From Robiginitalea sp. (lineage in GTDB: Bacteria; Bacteroidota; Bacteroidia; Flavobacteriales; Flavobacteriaceae): a DNA stretch of 64,000 nt. Both the position numbers and the translations under genes were made by a program. Where the stretch lies: contig JAHEJJ010000006.1 in the NCBI GenBank assembly GCA_024638915.1, positions 30,417 through 94,416 on the forward strand, in the 5' to 3' direction. This document shows, piece by piece, positions 45,739-54,667 of this stretch. How positions within the stretch are numbered: the stretch's first letter is position 1; every line of letters starts with the position of its first letter. The notes beneath the pieces are model-generated. The model saw only the letters and a list, made by a program, of their open reading frames with translations, was not told the DNA's origin and made no database searches.

Positions 45739-46086
45739 ATGGTAGGAGTTGTATTTATAAGTTTATTCGTAGTGATTTTCGGTATTTTCTATCTGTTCTT
45801 TTCTACCCGAAACAAAGAACGGTTAGCCCTGATAGAAAATGGGGCTGAAGCCAGTATTTTCATAAAAGGCAGCAATGGGGATAGGTATTCCTTTTGGAAG
45901 GTTTTTTTACTTAATCTTTCCGTTTTGCTTATGAGTATTGGCCTGGGCGTATTTATAGCCTCTTTCATGGTACAATCACTAAATATGTATGAGGAAGTAG
46001 CCTACCCGGGCACAATCTTTCTTATGGCTGGGATCGGATTATTTGTTGGTTTCAGCATGACCAAAAAACTAGGCGAAGCGACTTAA
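45739..46086 (+). CDS. DUF6249-type small membrane protein
   Basis: 115 residues with three membrane segments: about 2-20, 55-78 and 92-110. The cytoplasmic loop contains NKERLALIENGAEASIF, the motif of the DUF6249 family. It diverges from the sigma factor gene at 45618. A strong terminator follows 24 bp after its stop. Function unknown. Confidence 0.85.
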   Translation: MVGVVFISLFVVIFGIFYLFFSTRNKERLALIENGAEASIFIKGSNGDRYSFWKVFLLNLSVLLMSIGLGVFIASFMVQSLNMYEEVAYPGTIFLMAGIGLFVGFSMTKKLGEAT

Positions 46087-46109
46087 AGGATCTCTAAAAT
46101 CAAAGAGTG

Positions 46110-46140
46110 AAAACCAATGCATAATAAGCGTTGGTTTTTT
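46110..46140 (+). terminator. Terminator after the DUF6249 gene
   Basis: AAAACCAATGC (46110-46120) pairs with GCGTTGGTTTT (46128-46138, one GU pair), seven-base loop, T-run to 46140. It ends 11 bases before the MOSC start codon. Confidence 0.85.
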
Positions 46141-46151
46141 ACTTTTACCAT

Positions 46152-46799
46152 ATGAGGATAACTTCTACGAACCTTGCTAACCCAAAAGAAATTCTTTGGA
46201 GAGGAAAGAAAATAATCACGGGCATCTACAAAAAGCCTGTGGCCGGACCCATCCGTCTCAAACAGGAATCAGTAGATAACGACCTTATCGCCGACAGAAA
46301 GGTACACGGAGGTATTCATAAGGCCTGCTACCTTTTTTCTGCACAGGAGTATCCCTATTGGAAATCACTTTATCCACATTTGGAATGGAACTGGGGTATG
46401 TTTGGTGAAAATCTCACCGTAGAAGGCTTTGATGAAAACTCGGTTTGCATCGGTGATATCTATAAAATCGGATCTGCAAAGGTGGAGGTAAGCCAGCCGA
46501 GAGAGCCCTGCTTTAAACTTGGAGTAAGATTCGGGAACCAGGAGATCCTGTCGCAATTTATCGCGCGCTCCAATCCCGGTGCCTATGTCAGGATTTTAAA
46601 AGAAGGGAAAGTAAAACCCGGAGATCCTATGAATTTGATTACCCGGTCCCCTATCGAACTTACCATCAAGGATTTTTTTACGCTATTGTTCAGCAGGGAA
46701 AAGGATCCGGAAGTACTCGAAATGGCCCTGACCAATGAAGCGCTTCCCGAACGAAAACGACTTAAACTGATGAAGTACAAAAAAAAAGGAGGGCTATAA
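46152..46799 (+). CDS. MOSC-domain protein
   Basis: 215 residues from the ATG at 46152 (MRITSTNLANPKEILWRGKK); the in-frame upstream start would lie inside the terminator hairpin. The MOSC domain holds VHGGIHKACY and the conserved cysteine in REPCFKLGVRF. It belongs to the YiiM-type group that binds a molybdenum cofactor or related sulfur carrier. Its last codons form part of the next hairpin. Confidence 0.92.
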   Translation: MRITSTNLANPKEILWRGKKIITGIYKKPVAGPIRLKQESVDNDLIADRKVHGGIHKACYLFSAQEYPYWKSLYPHLEWNWGMFGENLTVEGFDENSVCIGDIYKIGSAKVEVSQPREPCFKLGVRFGNQEILSQFIARSNPGAYVRILKEGKVKPGDPMNLITRSPIELTIKDFFTLLFSREKDPEVLEMALTNEALPERKRLKLMKYKKKGGL

Positions 46800-46810
46800 A
46801 ACCCTCCTTT
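46785..46810 (-). terminator. Terminator between convergent genes, inside the end of the MOSC gene
   Basis: AAAGGAGGG (46785-46793) pairs with CCCTCCTTT (46802-46810) over an eight-base loop. The T-run is on the minus strand, ending the gene at 46829-47206; the other arm overlaps the MOSC stop. Confidence 0.85.
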
Positions 46811-46828
46811 ACATCTGTTAAACTTTGA

Positions 46829-47206
46829 TTATCGAACATTTACAATTTCTCGATACGTTCCTTCACTATCTTTAACCATTACAGTATAGCTGTCGGAATA
46901 AGCATTTTTGAAATTAAATGCTTTTTCCACGGTACGTTCGTTTTTAAGCACCTCTTTAAAAAGGATCCGGCTGTAACTGTCAAAAACCTTTATTTCGACC
47001 TTTTCACCATGGAGATTTAGCATATTTAGGTAAACCATATCACCCTCTTGCCTGAAAATCCGTTTTCCTTTATCGGCGGATGCCAAAATCTCCAATTCCG
47101 TATCCGAATTGGTTTCGAAAATCATTCGGTCAGTGCCGTTAGCAAAGCTTGCTACTGCAGCAAGCATTAGTGCTGAAATTGTGGTAATTCTTGCAATTGT
47201 TTTCAT
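46829..47206 (-). CDS. Small secreted protein of unknown function
   Basis: 125 residues with a Sec signal peptide (MKTIARITTISALMLAAVASFANG). The mature part has alternating beta strands (MVYLNMLNLHGEKVEIKVF, SYTVMVKDSEGTY), an immunoglobulin-like beta-sandwich pattern similar to DUF3244-type proteins. It diverges from an AraC gene across a shared 214 bp region containing an inverted repeat. Confidence 0.8.
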   Translation of the reverse strand: MKTIARITTISALMLAAVASFANGTDRMIFETNSDTELEILASADKGKRIFRQEGDMVYLNMLNLHGEKVEIKVFDSYSRILFKEVLKNERTVEKAFNFKNAYSDSYTVMVKDSEGTYREIVNVR

Positions 47207-47319
47207 AACGTTCGTTTTTAGATTAATGAATTAAACTCAGGACAAAACTACGAGCAGGATATACCCCAGACAACCACAGTTTTTTCCAATTTATATGCTA
47301 TTTTATCATCATTTATCTC

Positions 47320-47340
47320 TTAACATTCTGTTAATGTTAA
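47320..47340. promoter_or_regulatory. Inverted repeat in the AraC/secreted protein divergent region
   Basis: TTAACAT (47320-47326), seven-base spacer, ATGTTAA (47334-47340). Perfect seven-base arms, 80 bases upstream of the AraC start and 114 bases from the secreted-protein start. A regulator operator is possible; no assay or motif source supports it. Confidence 0.35.
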
Positions 47341-47420
47341 TATAGCATATATATTAGGTAATTTTGTAAAGCATCAACATTAGAAAGCAGGATATCTTTA
47401 TAAAAAATAGATTGTGTGAT

Positions 47421-48293
47421 ATGGCAAAACAAAAACCAACTTTTGAAGCTATTGAACCAGACTTCGGGAATTCGTTTACTTATAATAAATTTGATTCGGG
47501 CCGACTGAATAAGGATTCCACTTGGCATTATCATCCGGAGATAGAATTGGTGTATGTAAATGGAGGGGCAGGAAAGCGTCAAATAGGAAGCCACCTCTCA
47601 TATTATTCCGAAGGTGACCTCATGCTGATAGGTAGTAATTTACCCCATTGCGGCTTCACCGATAGGTTCACCGGGAATAAGTCAGAAACACTGGTTCAAA
47701 TGAAAATTGATTTTCTCGGGAACGATTTTTTTAATATTCCGGAGATGAGAAAAATTCAGGATCTTTTCGAGGTAGCCAAAAACGGTGTTGCCTTCTACGG
47801 TGATACAAAACGTATTATAGGGGAGAAAATGGAAAAACTAGCTTCTCAAACCGACTTCCAGCGGCTGTTGTCGATCCTCAATATCCTGAACGATTTAGCC
47901 CATTCTAAGGATTTTAAGGTGCTCAATGCCGAAGGTTTTGCGATGGAGACCGAAGTGAAGGACAACGACCGCATCAATGTGGTGTTCAATTATGTAAAAA
48001 ACAATTTTCAGGAGGATATCACCTTGTCGGTCATAGCCGATATGGTAAATATGACAGTCCCGTCGTTCTGTCGATATTTTAAAAAGATCACCAACAAAAC
48101 TTTTGTCCAGTTTGTCAATGAATACCGCCTGGTGCACGCCAGTAAATTACTGGCAGAACAACCTTTGAGTATCAGCGAGGTATGCCTGGAGAGCGGTTTC
48201 AATAATTTTTCCCATTTTAACAAGTCCTTTAAGGCCTTTACCGGAAAAAGCCCTTCAGAATATCGCAACGAACTTAAAAAGATCCTTAAATGA
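47421..48293 (+). CDS. AraC-family transcriptional regulator
   Basis: 290 residues from the ATG at 47421 (MAKQKPTFEAIEPDF). A cupin-like sensor domain (about 20-120, WHYHPEIELVYVNGG) and two AraC helix-turn-helix units (about 190-290, ITLSVIADMVNMTVPSFCRY and ISEVCLESGFNNFSHFNKSF). It overlaps alkB by four bases (ATGA), so the two are translated together. Confidence 0.95.
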   Translation: MAKQKPTFEAIEPDFGNSFTYNKFDSGRLNKDSTWHYHPEIELVYVNGGAGKRQIGSHLSYYSEGDLMLIGSNLPHCGFTDRFTGNKSETLVQMKIDFLGNDFFNIPEMRKIQDLFEVAKNGVAFYGDTKRIIGEKMEKLASQTDFQRLLSILNILNDLAHSKDFKVLNAEGFAMETEVKDNDRINVVFNYVKNNFQEDITLSVIADMVNMTVPSFCRYFKKITNKTFVQFVNEYRLVHASKLLAEQPLSISEVCLESGFNNFSHFNKSFKAFTGKSPSEYRNELKKILK

Positions 48294-48892
48294 AGACTGA
48301 AGACCGGCTTCAATTTTTTGAACTCGACCTCCCGGACAGCGATATTGTCTACTACCCGGCTTTCGTGGAGCGTCGCCAGGCCGATGAATATTTCAGGTAT
48401 TTTTTAAATAATTGTTCGTGGCAACAGGATGATATCCGTGTTTTTGGCAAGACCTACCCCCAACCAAGACTAACCGCACTGTTCGGTAACAATGGAAAAT
48501 CGTATTCCTATTCCAATATAGTTATGAAGCCTCATCCATTTGATCAAAAATTATTGGAGATTAAAGTCGATCTAGATAAAATGGCACAGCTAAATTTTAC
48601 GACCTGCCTGATGAATCTCTACCGCGACGGTTCCGATAGCAACGGCTGGCATGCCGATGATGAAAAAGAATTAGGAATCAACCCGGTAATCGCATCGGTT
48701 TCACTTGGACAGGAACGTATTTTTCACCTTAGACACAAAAAAAGAAAAGAATTAAAAAAAAGCATTTTATTGGAACACGGCAGTTTGCTATTGATGAGGG
48801 GGGTTACTCAGCATTTTTGGGTTCACCAAATCCCAAAGTCTAAAAAACCTATGAACCCTCGTATCAACCTAACATTTAGGATCATAAAATAA
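48290..48892 (+). CDS. alkB: AlkB-type alpha-ketoglutarate-dependent dioxygenase
   Basis: 200 residues. Iron ligands H121 and D123 (WHADDEKE) and H175 (TQHFWVHQ), and 2-oxoglutarate-binding R191/R197 (RINLTFR). It repairs 1-methyladenine and 3-methylcytosine by oxidative demethylation in studied homologues. Translationally coupled to an AraC gene rather than to ada or tag. Confidence 0.93.
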   Translation: MKTEDRLQFFELDLPDSDIVYYPAFVERRQADEYFRYFLNNCSWQQDDIRVFGKTYPQPRLTALFGNNGKSYSYSNIVMKPHPFDQKLLEIKVDLDKMAQLNFTTCLMNLYRDGSDSNGWHADDEKELGINPVIASVSLGQERIFHLRHKKRKELKKSILLEHGSLLLMRGVTQHFWVHQIPKSKKPMNPRINLTFRIIK

Positions 48893-48920
48893 AAAATCGG
48901 TTATTGAAAAACCGATTTTT
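48892..48920 (+). terminator. Terminator after alkB
   Basis: AAAAATCGGTT (48892-48902) pairs with AACCGATTTTT (48910-48920), seven-base loop, T-run. The following 265 bases hold no gene that I can support. Confidence 0.88.
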
Positions 48921-49185
48921 TAGCACCGTTTTATTTTCCGCGTCAAGTACTGCCTTTAACATCCCGGCATCGTATGTTAATGTCCTCATACGTAACGCTA
49001 TATCAATATAACAACAAATTATATGCCGATATTTTTACTTTCGGGTAATGGCCTGTTTTCAAGGTTAAAGTGTCAATTTCAGGGAGGTTCCATTAACAGT
49101 TTTCGGGCCGAAGACCTTTTATCGGTAACTATTAGCTTTTCGACCTGTATTTAAAGATATTCAGGCAGATATCAGCTAAAAAATA

Positions 49186-49959
49186 TTATCCAAAAAGCTT
49201 ATTCAGCAATCCAGCCAGTCGTAGTCCGCCGACCAGCAACTGCTGTTCTACTGTCGGCCAATATTTATAGCTATAACGGTATCTCAGTTTTTCACCAACT
49301 TCCACACTGGAATATACCTCATTGGTGATCATATGGGTTTCCTCTACCCATTGGTACACATCACCTTTTTGTATTTCCTCTATCTCGCGTTTTGAGAGTT
49401 CGGGCAGTTTATCGGTCAATTCGGTATAACTCATCCCAAAATCATCTATCATGTGGTAGTCCCACACCCTATGCAGATTTGTGCCTTTTTCGAACCAGCG
49501 AAGCTGTAGATCATTCCCGCCCTTATCTATCTTTCGTCCCACATGCATAGGTTGATGCAGATCACCTAGGAAATGTACCAACATCTTTAGATAAAAAACT
49601 TTGTCGGCATGGTCGCTATTTCGGTTTTCAAGTACGGATATGCACTTTTGAATACCCGTTACGATGTCCCCCGAGGGATCGGGTTCTATCTCTGTGTATT
49701 TCTTATCCAAGGGAAGGTTCACATAATGCCAGGTATAGAAATCCTTATATCGATCATCGGATTTGATTTCATCGGCATAGTTCGATACTGCAGCAAGACT
49801 TTGCCCATCTAGCAATTTGCTTAATGCTTTTCGCGCTTTTTTACTCAGATGTCGCTGGGCAATCTCACCGGTAACCCTATGTCCTGTTTTGGACCAGTAG
49901 GGGGTGGCAGCCAAGCCGAATTGCAGGCAAATCAACCAGAGGAATATCGTTTTTTTCAT
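49186..49959 (-). CDS. S1/P1-type nuclease
   Basis: 257 residues with a signal peptide (cut near AATPYW). Trinuclear zinc ligands: the mature start WSKTGHRVTG, then NYADEIKSD, FYTWHYVNLP, LVHFLGDLHQPMH and GGNDLQLRWF, with HRVWDYHMID. S1/P1 enzymes degrade single-stranded DNA or RNA and release 5'-nucleotides, here in the periplasm or outside. Confidence 0.94.
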   Translation of the reverse strand: MKKTIFLWLICLQFGLAATPYWSKTGHRVTGEIAQRHLSKKARKALSKLLDGQSLAAVSNYADEIKSDDRYKDFYTWHYVNLPLDKKYTEIEPDPSGDIVTGIQKCISVLENRNSDHADKVFYLKMLVHFLGDLHQPMHVGRKIDKGGNDLQLRWFEKGTNLHRVWDYHMIDDFGMSYTELTDKLPELSKREIEEIQKGDVYQWVEETHMITNEVYSSVEVGEKLRYRYSYKYWPTVEQQLLVGGLRLAGLLNKLFG

Positions 49960-50061
49960 ACCGGAAATTTAACTTAAAAGTTCGTATTTGAGCATTATTC
50001 TATTGTTAAGTCATATCGAACTTTAAAAAATTACGTACATATTGCACGGTCAATTAAGGAT

Positions 50062-52317
50062 ATGGGAATGAAAAGGGGCAATATAAAACTATGGAGATAT
50101 GGATTAAGAGCAGCTTTAGCATTGGTAGGCGCGGCTCTGCTTTTTGTACTTACTATCTATATCGGGCTATGGGGAGCTATCCCTGATAAACAGGAATTAT
50201 CTGATATCCAATACCAACGTGCCTCTGAAGTGTATTCGGCGGATAGTGTACTGATTGGAAAATATTATCTCTACGACCGGCAACCGGTACGCTATGAAGA
50301 CCTACCGCACCAATTAGTCGAAGCCCTAATCGCGATTGAAGACCGTCGATTTTACGAGCATAAAGGAGTGGATTATAAGAGTCTGTTCCGGGTAGGATTT
50401 AAGACTATATTATTAGGTGATGATTCTTCCGGAGGAGGTAGTACTTTGAGTCAGCAGTTGGCTAAAAACCTATATCCGCGGAAGCGAAGAAGTGCTTTCT
50501 ATCTCGTCGTGGACAAGTTTAAGGAAATGATCATTGCAAGGCGTTTAGAGAACGTTTTCAGCAAAGAGCAAGTAATAGAACATTATCTGAATACCGTTCC
50601 ATTTGGCGACAATACCTACGGCATAGAAAGTGCTTCCCTAAGATTCTTTAGCAAGCATGTAAGAGAGCTAAAAACAGAGGAAGCCGCTGTGCTTGCCGGA
50701 ATGTTGAAAGCGACCTATCTCTATAACCCCAGGCTATTTCCAGAGAAAAGTCTCGTAAGGAGGAATACCGTTCTCCGGGCTATGGAAGAAAACGGGGTAT
50801 TAGAAGCGAAACACGCAGACAGCCTGGCCAACTTACCCCTGGTACTGCAATACCAAAACTACGATCACACCAGCGGGATAGCTCCATATTTCAGAGAGGA
50901 GGTGCGCCAGCTGATGGAGCAATGGTGTCAGGAAAACAAAACGGAAGAGAAAAGCTATAACCTGTACACTTCGGGATTAAAGATCTATACCACGCTCGAT
51001 TTTAATATGCAAACCCTTGCAGAGGAGGTTATGCATAAACATATGTCATCGCTGCAGAGCGCTTTTGAACAGAGTCACGGTAAAAAGGCTCCCTGGCTGG
51101 TCGATAGATCATTGATTCAGAAAGTGGTTAAAAACTCAGAGGCCTACGACCGTCTTTTGAAAAAGGGTCTGAACGAGGATCAGGTATGGGACAGCCTGAA
51201 CCTCAAAAGGGAAATGACATTGGTAAACTGGGACGGTGAGTTCACCGAATCGGCGAGTTCTGTCGACAGCATTGTCCACTACATGAAATTCTTGAATACA
51301 GGATCGGTTAGTATCGATCCAGCCAGTGGAGCTGTCAAAACCTGGATCGGGGGGATAGACTTTAGCCATTACAAATACGACCACGTCTCTCAAAGTCGCC
51401 GTCAGGTAGGATCTACCTTTAAACCCATTGTTTATACCGCTGCCTTAGAGGAAGGAATAGGTCCCTGCACCCACTTTTCTGCTCAACAAGTAGAATACAA
51501 GAATCTGGAGGACTGGTCGCCAGGTAATAGCTCTGAGAAGAATGAGACCTACCTAAATTATTCCATGGAAGAAGCGCTTAGCAGATCCGTAAACACTGTT
51601 TCTGTTAAAGTCCTTGAGAGAGCCGGAATTCCCGCTGTGATCACCATGGCCAAAAATATGGGAATTCGTAGTCCGTTGCCGGAATTACCGTCTCTTGCCC
51701 TGGGAACCGGTGAAATCAGGCTTGAAGAACTGGTAGGCGCCTATGCCAGTTATGTTAACCACGGGAGACCGGTTAGTCCCTATTTGATTCAAACCATAAC
51801 AGATAACAAGGGAAGAGTACTGCACAAAAGAGTGAGGGAAAAAACACCAGAACCTGCCTTTTCAGAACATAACCGGCTTCTGATGCTCGAGCTGATGAAA
51901 GCCGTAGTAAACCAGGGAACAGCCTCCAGAATAAGGTCTAAATATGGACTTAAAAACGATATCGCCGGCAAAACAGGAACAACACAGAACAATAAAGATG
52001 CCTGGTTTGTAGCCATTACCCCCGGGTTGGTACACGGCAGCTGGGTCGGCTTGGATCATCATGAAATCGGTTTTAAAGACACCTCCCTTGGCCAGGGGGC
52101 CAGTGCGGCCCTGCCACTGTTCGCATTATGGATGCAGGAGCTCAATAAACGAGTCGAGTTCAGATCGATCACATCGGCACGATTTGAAGCTCCAGGAGAA
52201 CAGGTATTGAACGACCTGGATTGTAAACCAGTGGTCAGGGACAATTTTTTTAAGCGTTTATTTAAAAATCCCAAAAGGAAAAAAAGTAAGAAGTTCAAGG
52301 AAAGTTCGGCACCATAA
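50062..52317 (+). CDS. Class A penicillin-binding protein (PBP1A-like)
   Basis: 751 residues. One N-terminal membrane anchor (16-38), GT51 glycosyltransferase domain about 55-235 with E93 (IEDRRFYEHKGVD) and STLSQQLAKN, and a transpeptidase domain about 400-720 with S451-T-F-K454, S509-V-N511 and K637-T-G639. A basic C-terminal tail (FKNPKRKKSKKF) follows. Builds and cross-links peptidoglycan. Confidence 0.95.
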   Translation: MGMKRGNIKLWRYGLRAALALVGAALLFVLTIYIGLWGAIPDKQELSDIQYQRASEVYSADSVLIGKYYLYDRQPVRYEDLPHQLVEALIAIEDRRFYEHKGVDYKSLFRVGFKTILLGDDSSGGGSTLSQQLAKNLYPRKRRSAFYLVVDKFKEMIIARRLENVFSKEQVIEHYLNTVPFGDNTYGIESASLRFFSKHVRELKTEEAAVLAGMLKATYLYNPRLFPEKSLVRRNTVLRAMEENGVLEAKHADSLANLPLVLQYQNYDHTSGIAPYFREEVRQLMEQWCQENKTEEKSYNLYTSGLKIYTTLDFNMQTLAEEVMHKHMSSLQSAFEQSHGKKAPWLVDRSLIQKVVKNSEAYDRLLKKGLNEDQVWDSLNLKREMTLVNWDGEFTESASSVDSIVHYMKFLNTGSVSIDPASGAVKTWIGGIDFSHYKYDHVSQSRRQVGSTFKPIVYTAALEEGIGPCTHFSAQQVEYKNLEDWSPGNSSEKNETYLNYSMEEALSRSVNTVSVKVLERAGIPAVITMAKNMGIRSPLPELPSLALGTGEIRLEELVGAYASYVNHGRPVSPYLIQTITDNKGRVLHKRVREKTPEPAFSEHNRLLMLELMKAVVNQGTASRIRSKYGLKNDIAGKTGTTQNNKDAWFVAITPGLVHGSWVGLDHHEIGFKDTSLGQGASAALPLFALWMQELNKRVEFRSITSARFEAPGEQVLNDLDCKPVVRDNFFKRLFKNPKRKKSKKFKESSAP

Positions 52318-52370
52318 GAGTCTATTGGGTTAAAAAATTTGGCATTTATTTAACGCTTAGTTGTGTTAAA

Positions 52371-52385
52371 TTTGGCGTGGCCAAA
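52371..52385 (+). promoter_or_regulatory. Palindrome TTTGGCGTGGCCAAA just before the DUF5916 start
   Basis: A perfect six-base inverted repeat around GTG, 13 bases before the ATG at 52399. TTTGGC also occurs at 52338-52343, 33 bases earlier on the same face of the helix. Candidate operator or 5'-UTR element. Confidence 0.35.
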
Positions 52386-52398
52386 ATAAGCGACGTAA

Positions 52399-54597
52399 AT
52401 GATCAAAGCACTAACCAGCGGTATAATGATACTTTTTGTATGCTTTGCTTTTGGTCAGGAACCTCACAGAACATTTACGGTTAAATTTATTTCCGAGGAG
52501 ATCGTGATCGACGGTGCACTGGATGAACCGATATGGGAAAAGGCAGATGGTCCCCGGGATTTTCAACAGTACTTTCCAACAGATGCTGTGATAGCGGTAC
52601 ACCAGACCGATATTAAAATGCTGGTGAGTGAAACAACACTCTATATCGGCATTGTTCAATATGCCCCCGGAAACGATTATACGATTCCATCACTTGAACG
52701 AGATTACAGGGCGGGTAACAGCGATAATATCAGTCTCCTTTTCGACACCTTTAACGACGGCCAAAACGCCTTCCTTTTTGGGATCAATCCCATGGGCGTA
52801 AGACGGGAAGCGCTTATCGCCGGTGGTGGTGTTTCTTTTGACAACTTTATCACCGCCTGGGATGTAAAATGGAGAGCCGAGACCAAGATCCATGATAAAT
52901 ATTATGTCGCCGAAATGGCGATCCCCCTTACATCTTTTAAATTTAAGGAAGGTGAGACCAATTGGCGGTTCCAGAGTTATCGATTCGAATTTCAGAGCAA
53001 TGAAAGAAGTACCTGGCCCAGGATCCCTCAAAATCAGAATGTGACCAATCTGGGATTTATGGGCGATATGAAATTTGAGCGCCCCCTTGGAAAATCCAGA
53101 ACACCTTTAGCACTGATCCCTTACGTAAATGGCATCGCACTGAATGATTATGAGGGAGAAGGCAGTGATACTAACTTTCAGGTAGGTGGTGATGTTAAGG
53201 TCAGTATCGGAAATAGTATGAACCTCGATGCTACTATAAATCCTGATTTCTCGAATGTAGAAGTGGATGACATTTTTACAAATCTGACACGTTTTGAAAT
53301 TGGACTTCCCGAACGCAGACAGTTCTTTATCGACAACGGAGACCTTTTCGGTAATTTCGGTGATGGCAGAGATGCAAACCCGTTTTTTTCAAGACGAATA
53401 GGAATCGCACAGGACACTGCCGATAACAGCATAGAAAATAAAATAATTGCAGGAGCCCGCCTCAGCGGAAAAATCGATAAAAATTGGCGGCTGGGATTAT
53501 TTAGTATCCAAACCGATGAAGACCTGGATAATCAGATCCCTTCGAACAATAATGCTATGTTCGTACTACAGCGAAAAATGTTTGCACGCTCTAATGTGAG
53601 CGTCTTTATTATCAACAGGCAGACTTTTGGGGATTACGAATTTCTGGAGCCCGAAGACGAGTATAATCGGGTCGTTGGGATCGACTATAATCTCAACACA
53701 GCCGATAACAGATGGGTTGGGAGATTTTATGCCCATAAGTCCTTCCAACCCGGTGATACAAAAGGTAATTATTCGGCCAGTGCTAACCTTGCCTGGAATT
53801 CGCGCTACTGGAACTTTCAGAGCGATATCGTATTTGTGGATAACGATTTTAGGTCCGATCTTGGTTTTATAAGGCGTACCGATATCTTCAAACCCACCAT
53901 ACGCGCCGAACGGGTGTTTTGGCCGTCTTCTGATGTTATCAATAATCACAGGTTCGGCGTCTTTGCTAATTCGATCTGGCGTCCTACCCTCGACTACCAA
54001 AAGACCGATCGTTTTGTAAGGGCCGGCTGGGAAGTACAATTCCAGAATCAGTCAGAATTGGAAGTTGAATATTTTAACCAGTTTATCTTTCTTACAGAGC
54101 CTTTTGATCCCACGGACACCGAGGGCGGAGTAGAGCTGCCAGGAAATCAGGGGTACGAATTCAACTATGCCGGCGTGGAATACCAATCGAACCGCGCCCA
54201 GACTTTTTCTTACTCTTTTGACACCTCTTACGGAGGGTTTTTTAATGGTACCCGGTTTTCATTTGGAGGACAAGCCGTCCTGCTGATACAACCTAAGATT
54301 CAGTTGAGATTGGTCATGAACTATGATGGTCTAAGATTGCCCGATCCTTATCCAGACGCAGACCTTTGGCTATTAAGTCCTGGTTTTGATATCACGTTTA
54401 GCAAATCAATTTTTTGGTCTACCCTGGTGCAATACAGCAATCAGCGCGACAATCTTGGTATTAATTCGAGACTCCAATGGCGCTTTGCACCTTTATCAGA
54501 CCTTTTTCTGGTATACAACGACAATTATTTCGTTGAAGGTTTTGCGCCAAAGTTTCGCTCGATCAATCTGAAAATCACCTACTGGCTCAATATTTAG
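52399..54597 (+). CDS. DUF5916 outer-membrane-type protein with CBM9-like domain
   Basis: 732 residues. Signal peptide (MIKALTSGIMILFVCFAFGQ), a CBM9-like/carbohydrate-binding N-terminal domain (about 30-220, EIVIDGALDEPIWEKA), then DUF5916, a large beta-strand-rich region with a C-terminal aromatic, barrel-like end (FRSINLKITYWLNI). The family is common in Bacteroidota; function unknown, probably envelope. Confidence 0.88.
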   Translation: MIKALTSGIMILFVCFAFGQEPHRTFTVKFISEEIVIDGALDEPIWEKADGPRDFQQYFPTDAVIAVHQTDIKMLVSETTLYIGIVQYAPGNDYTIPSLERDYRAGNSDNISLLFDTFNDGQNAFLFGINPMGVRREALIAGGGVSFDNFITAWDVKWRAETKIHDKYYVAEMAIPLTSFKFKEGETNWRFQSYRFEFQSNERSTWPRIPQNQNVTNLGFMGDMKFERPLGKSRTPLALIPYVNGIALNDYEGEGSDTNFQVGGDVKVSIGNSMNLDATINPDFSNVEVDDIFTNLTRFEIGLPERRQFFIDNGDLFGNFGDGRDANPFFSRRIGIAQDTADNSIENKIIAGARLSGKIDKNWRLGLFSIQTDEDLDNQIPSNNNAMFVLQRKMFARSNVSVFIINRQTFGDYEFLEPEDEYNRVVGIDYNLNTADNRWVGRFYAHKSFQPGDTKGNYSASANLAWNSRYWNFQSDIVFVDNDFRSDLGFIRRTDIFKPTIRAERVFWPSSDVINNHRFGVFANSIWRPTLDYQKTDRFVRAGWEVQFQNQSELEVEYFNQFIFLTEPFDPTDTEGGVELPGNQGYEFNYAGVEYQSNRAQTFSYSFDTSYGGFFNGTRFSFGGQAVLLIQPKIQLRLVMNYDGLRLPDPYPDADLWLLSPGFDITFSKSIFWSTLVQYSNQRDNLGINSRLQWRFAPLSDLFLVYNDNYFVEGFAPKFRSINLKITYWLNI

Positions 54598-54667
54598 GGG
54601 TATCCAAGTGGTGCTTTCCACTTCTAATTTTCATTATATTTGATTCCGTACCGATACCACCAACCTA

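Noticed and set aside
48921..49185. Possible gene in the 265-base gap after alkB
   Set aside because: No frame with credible start, length and composition on either strand.
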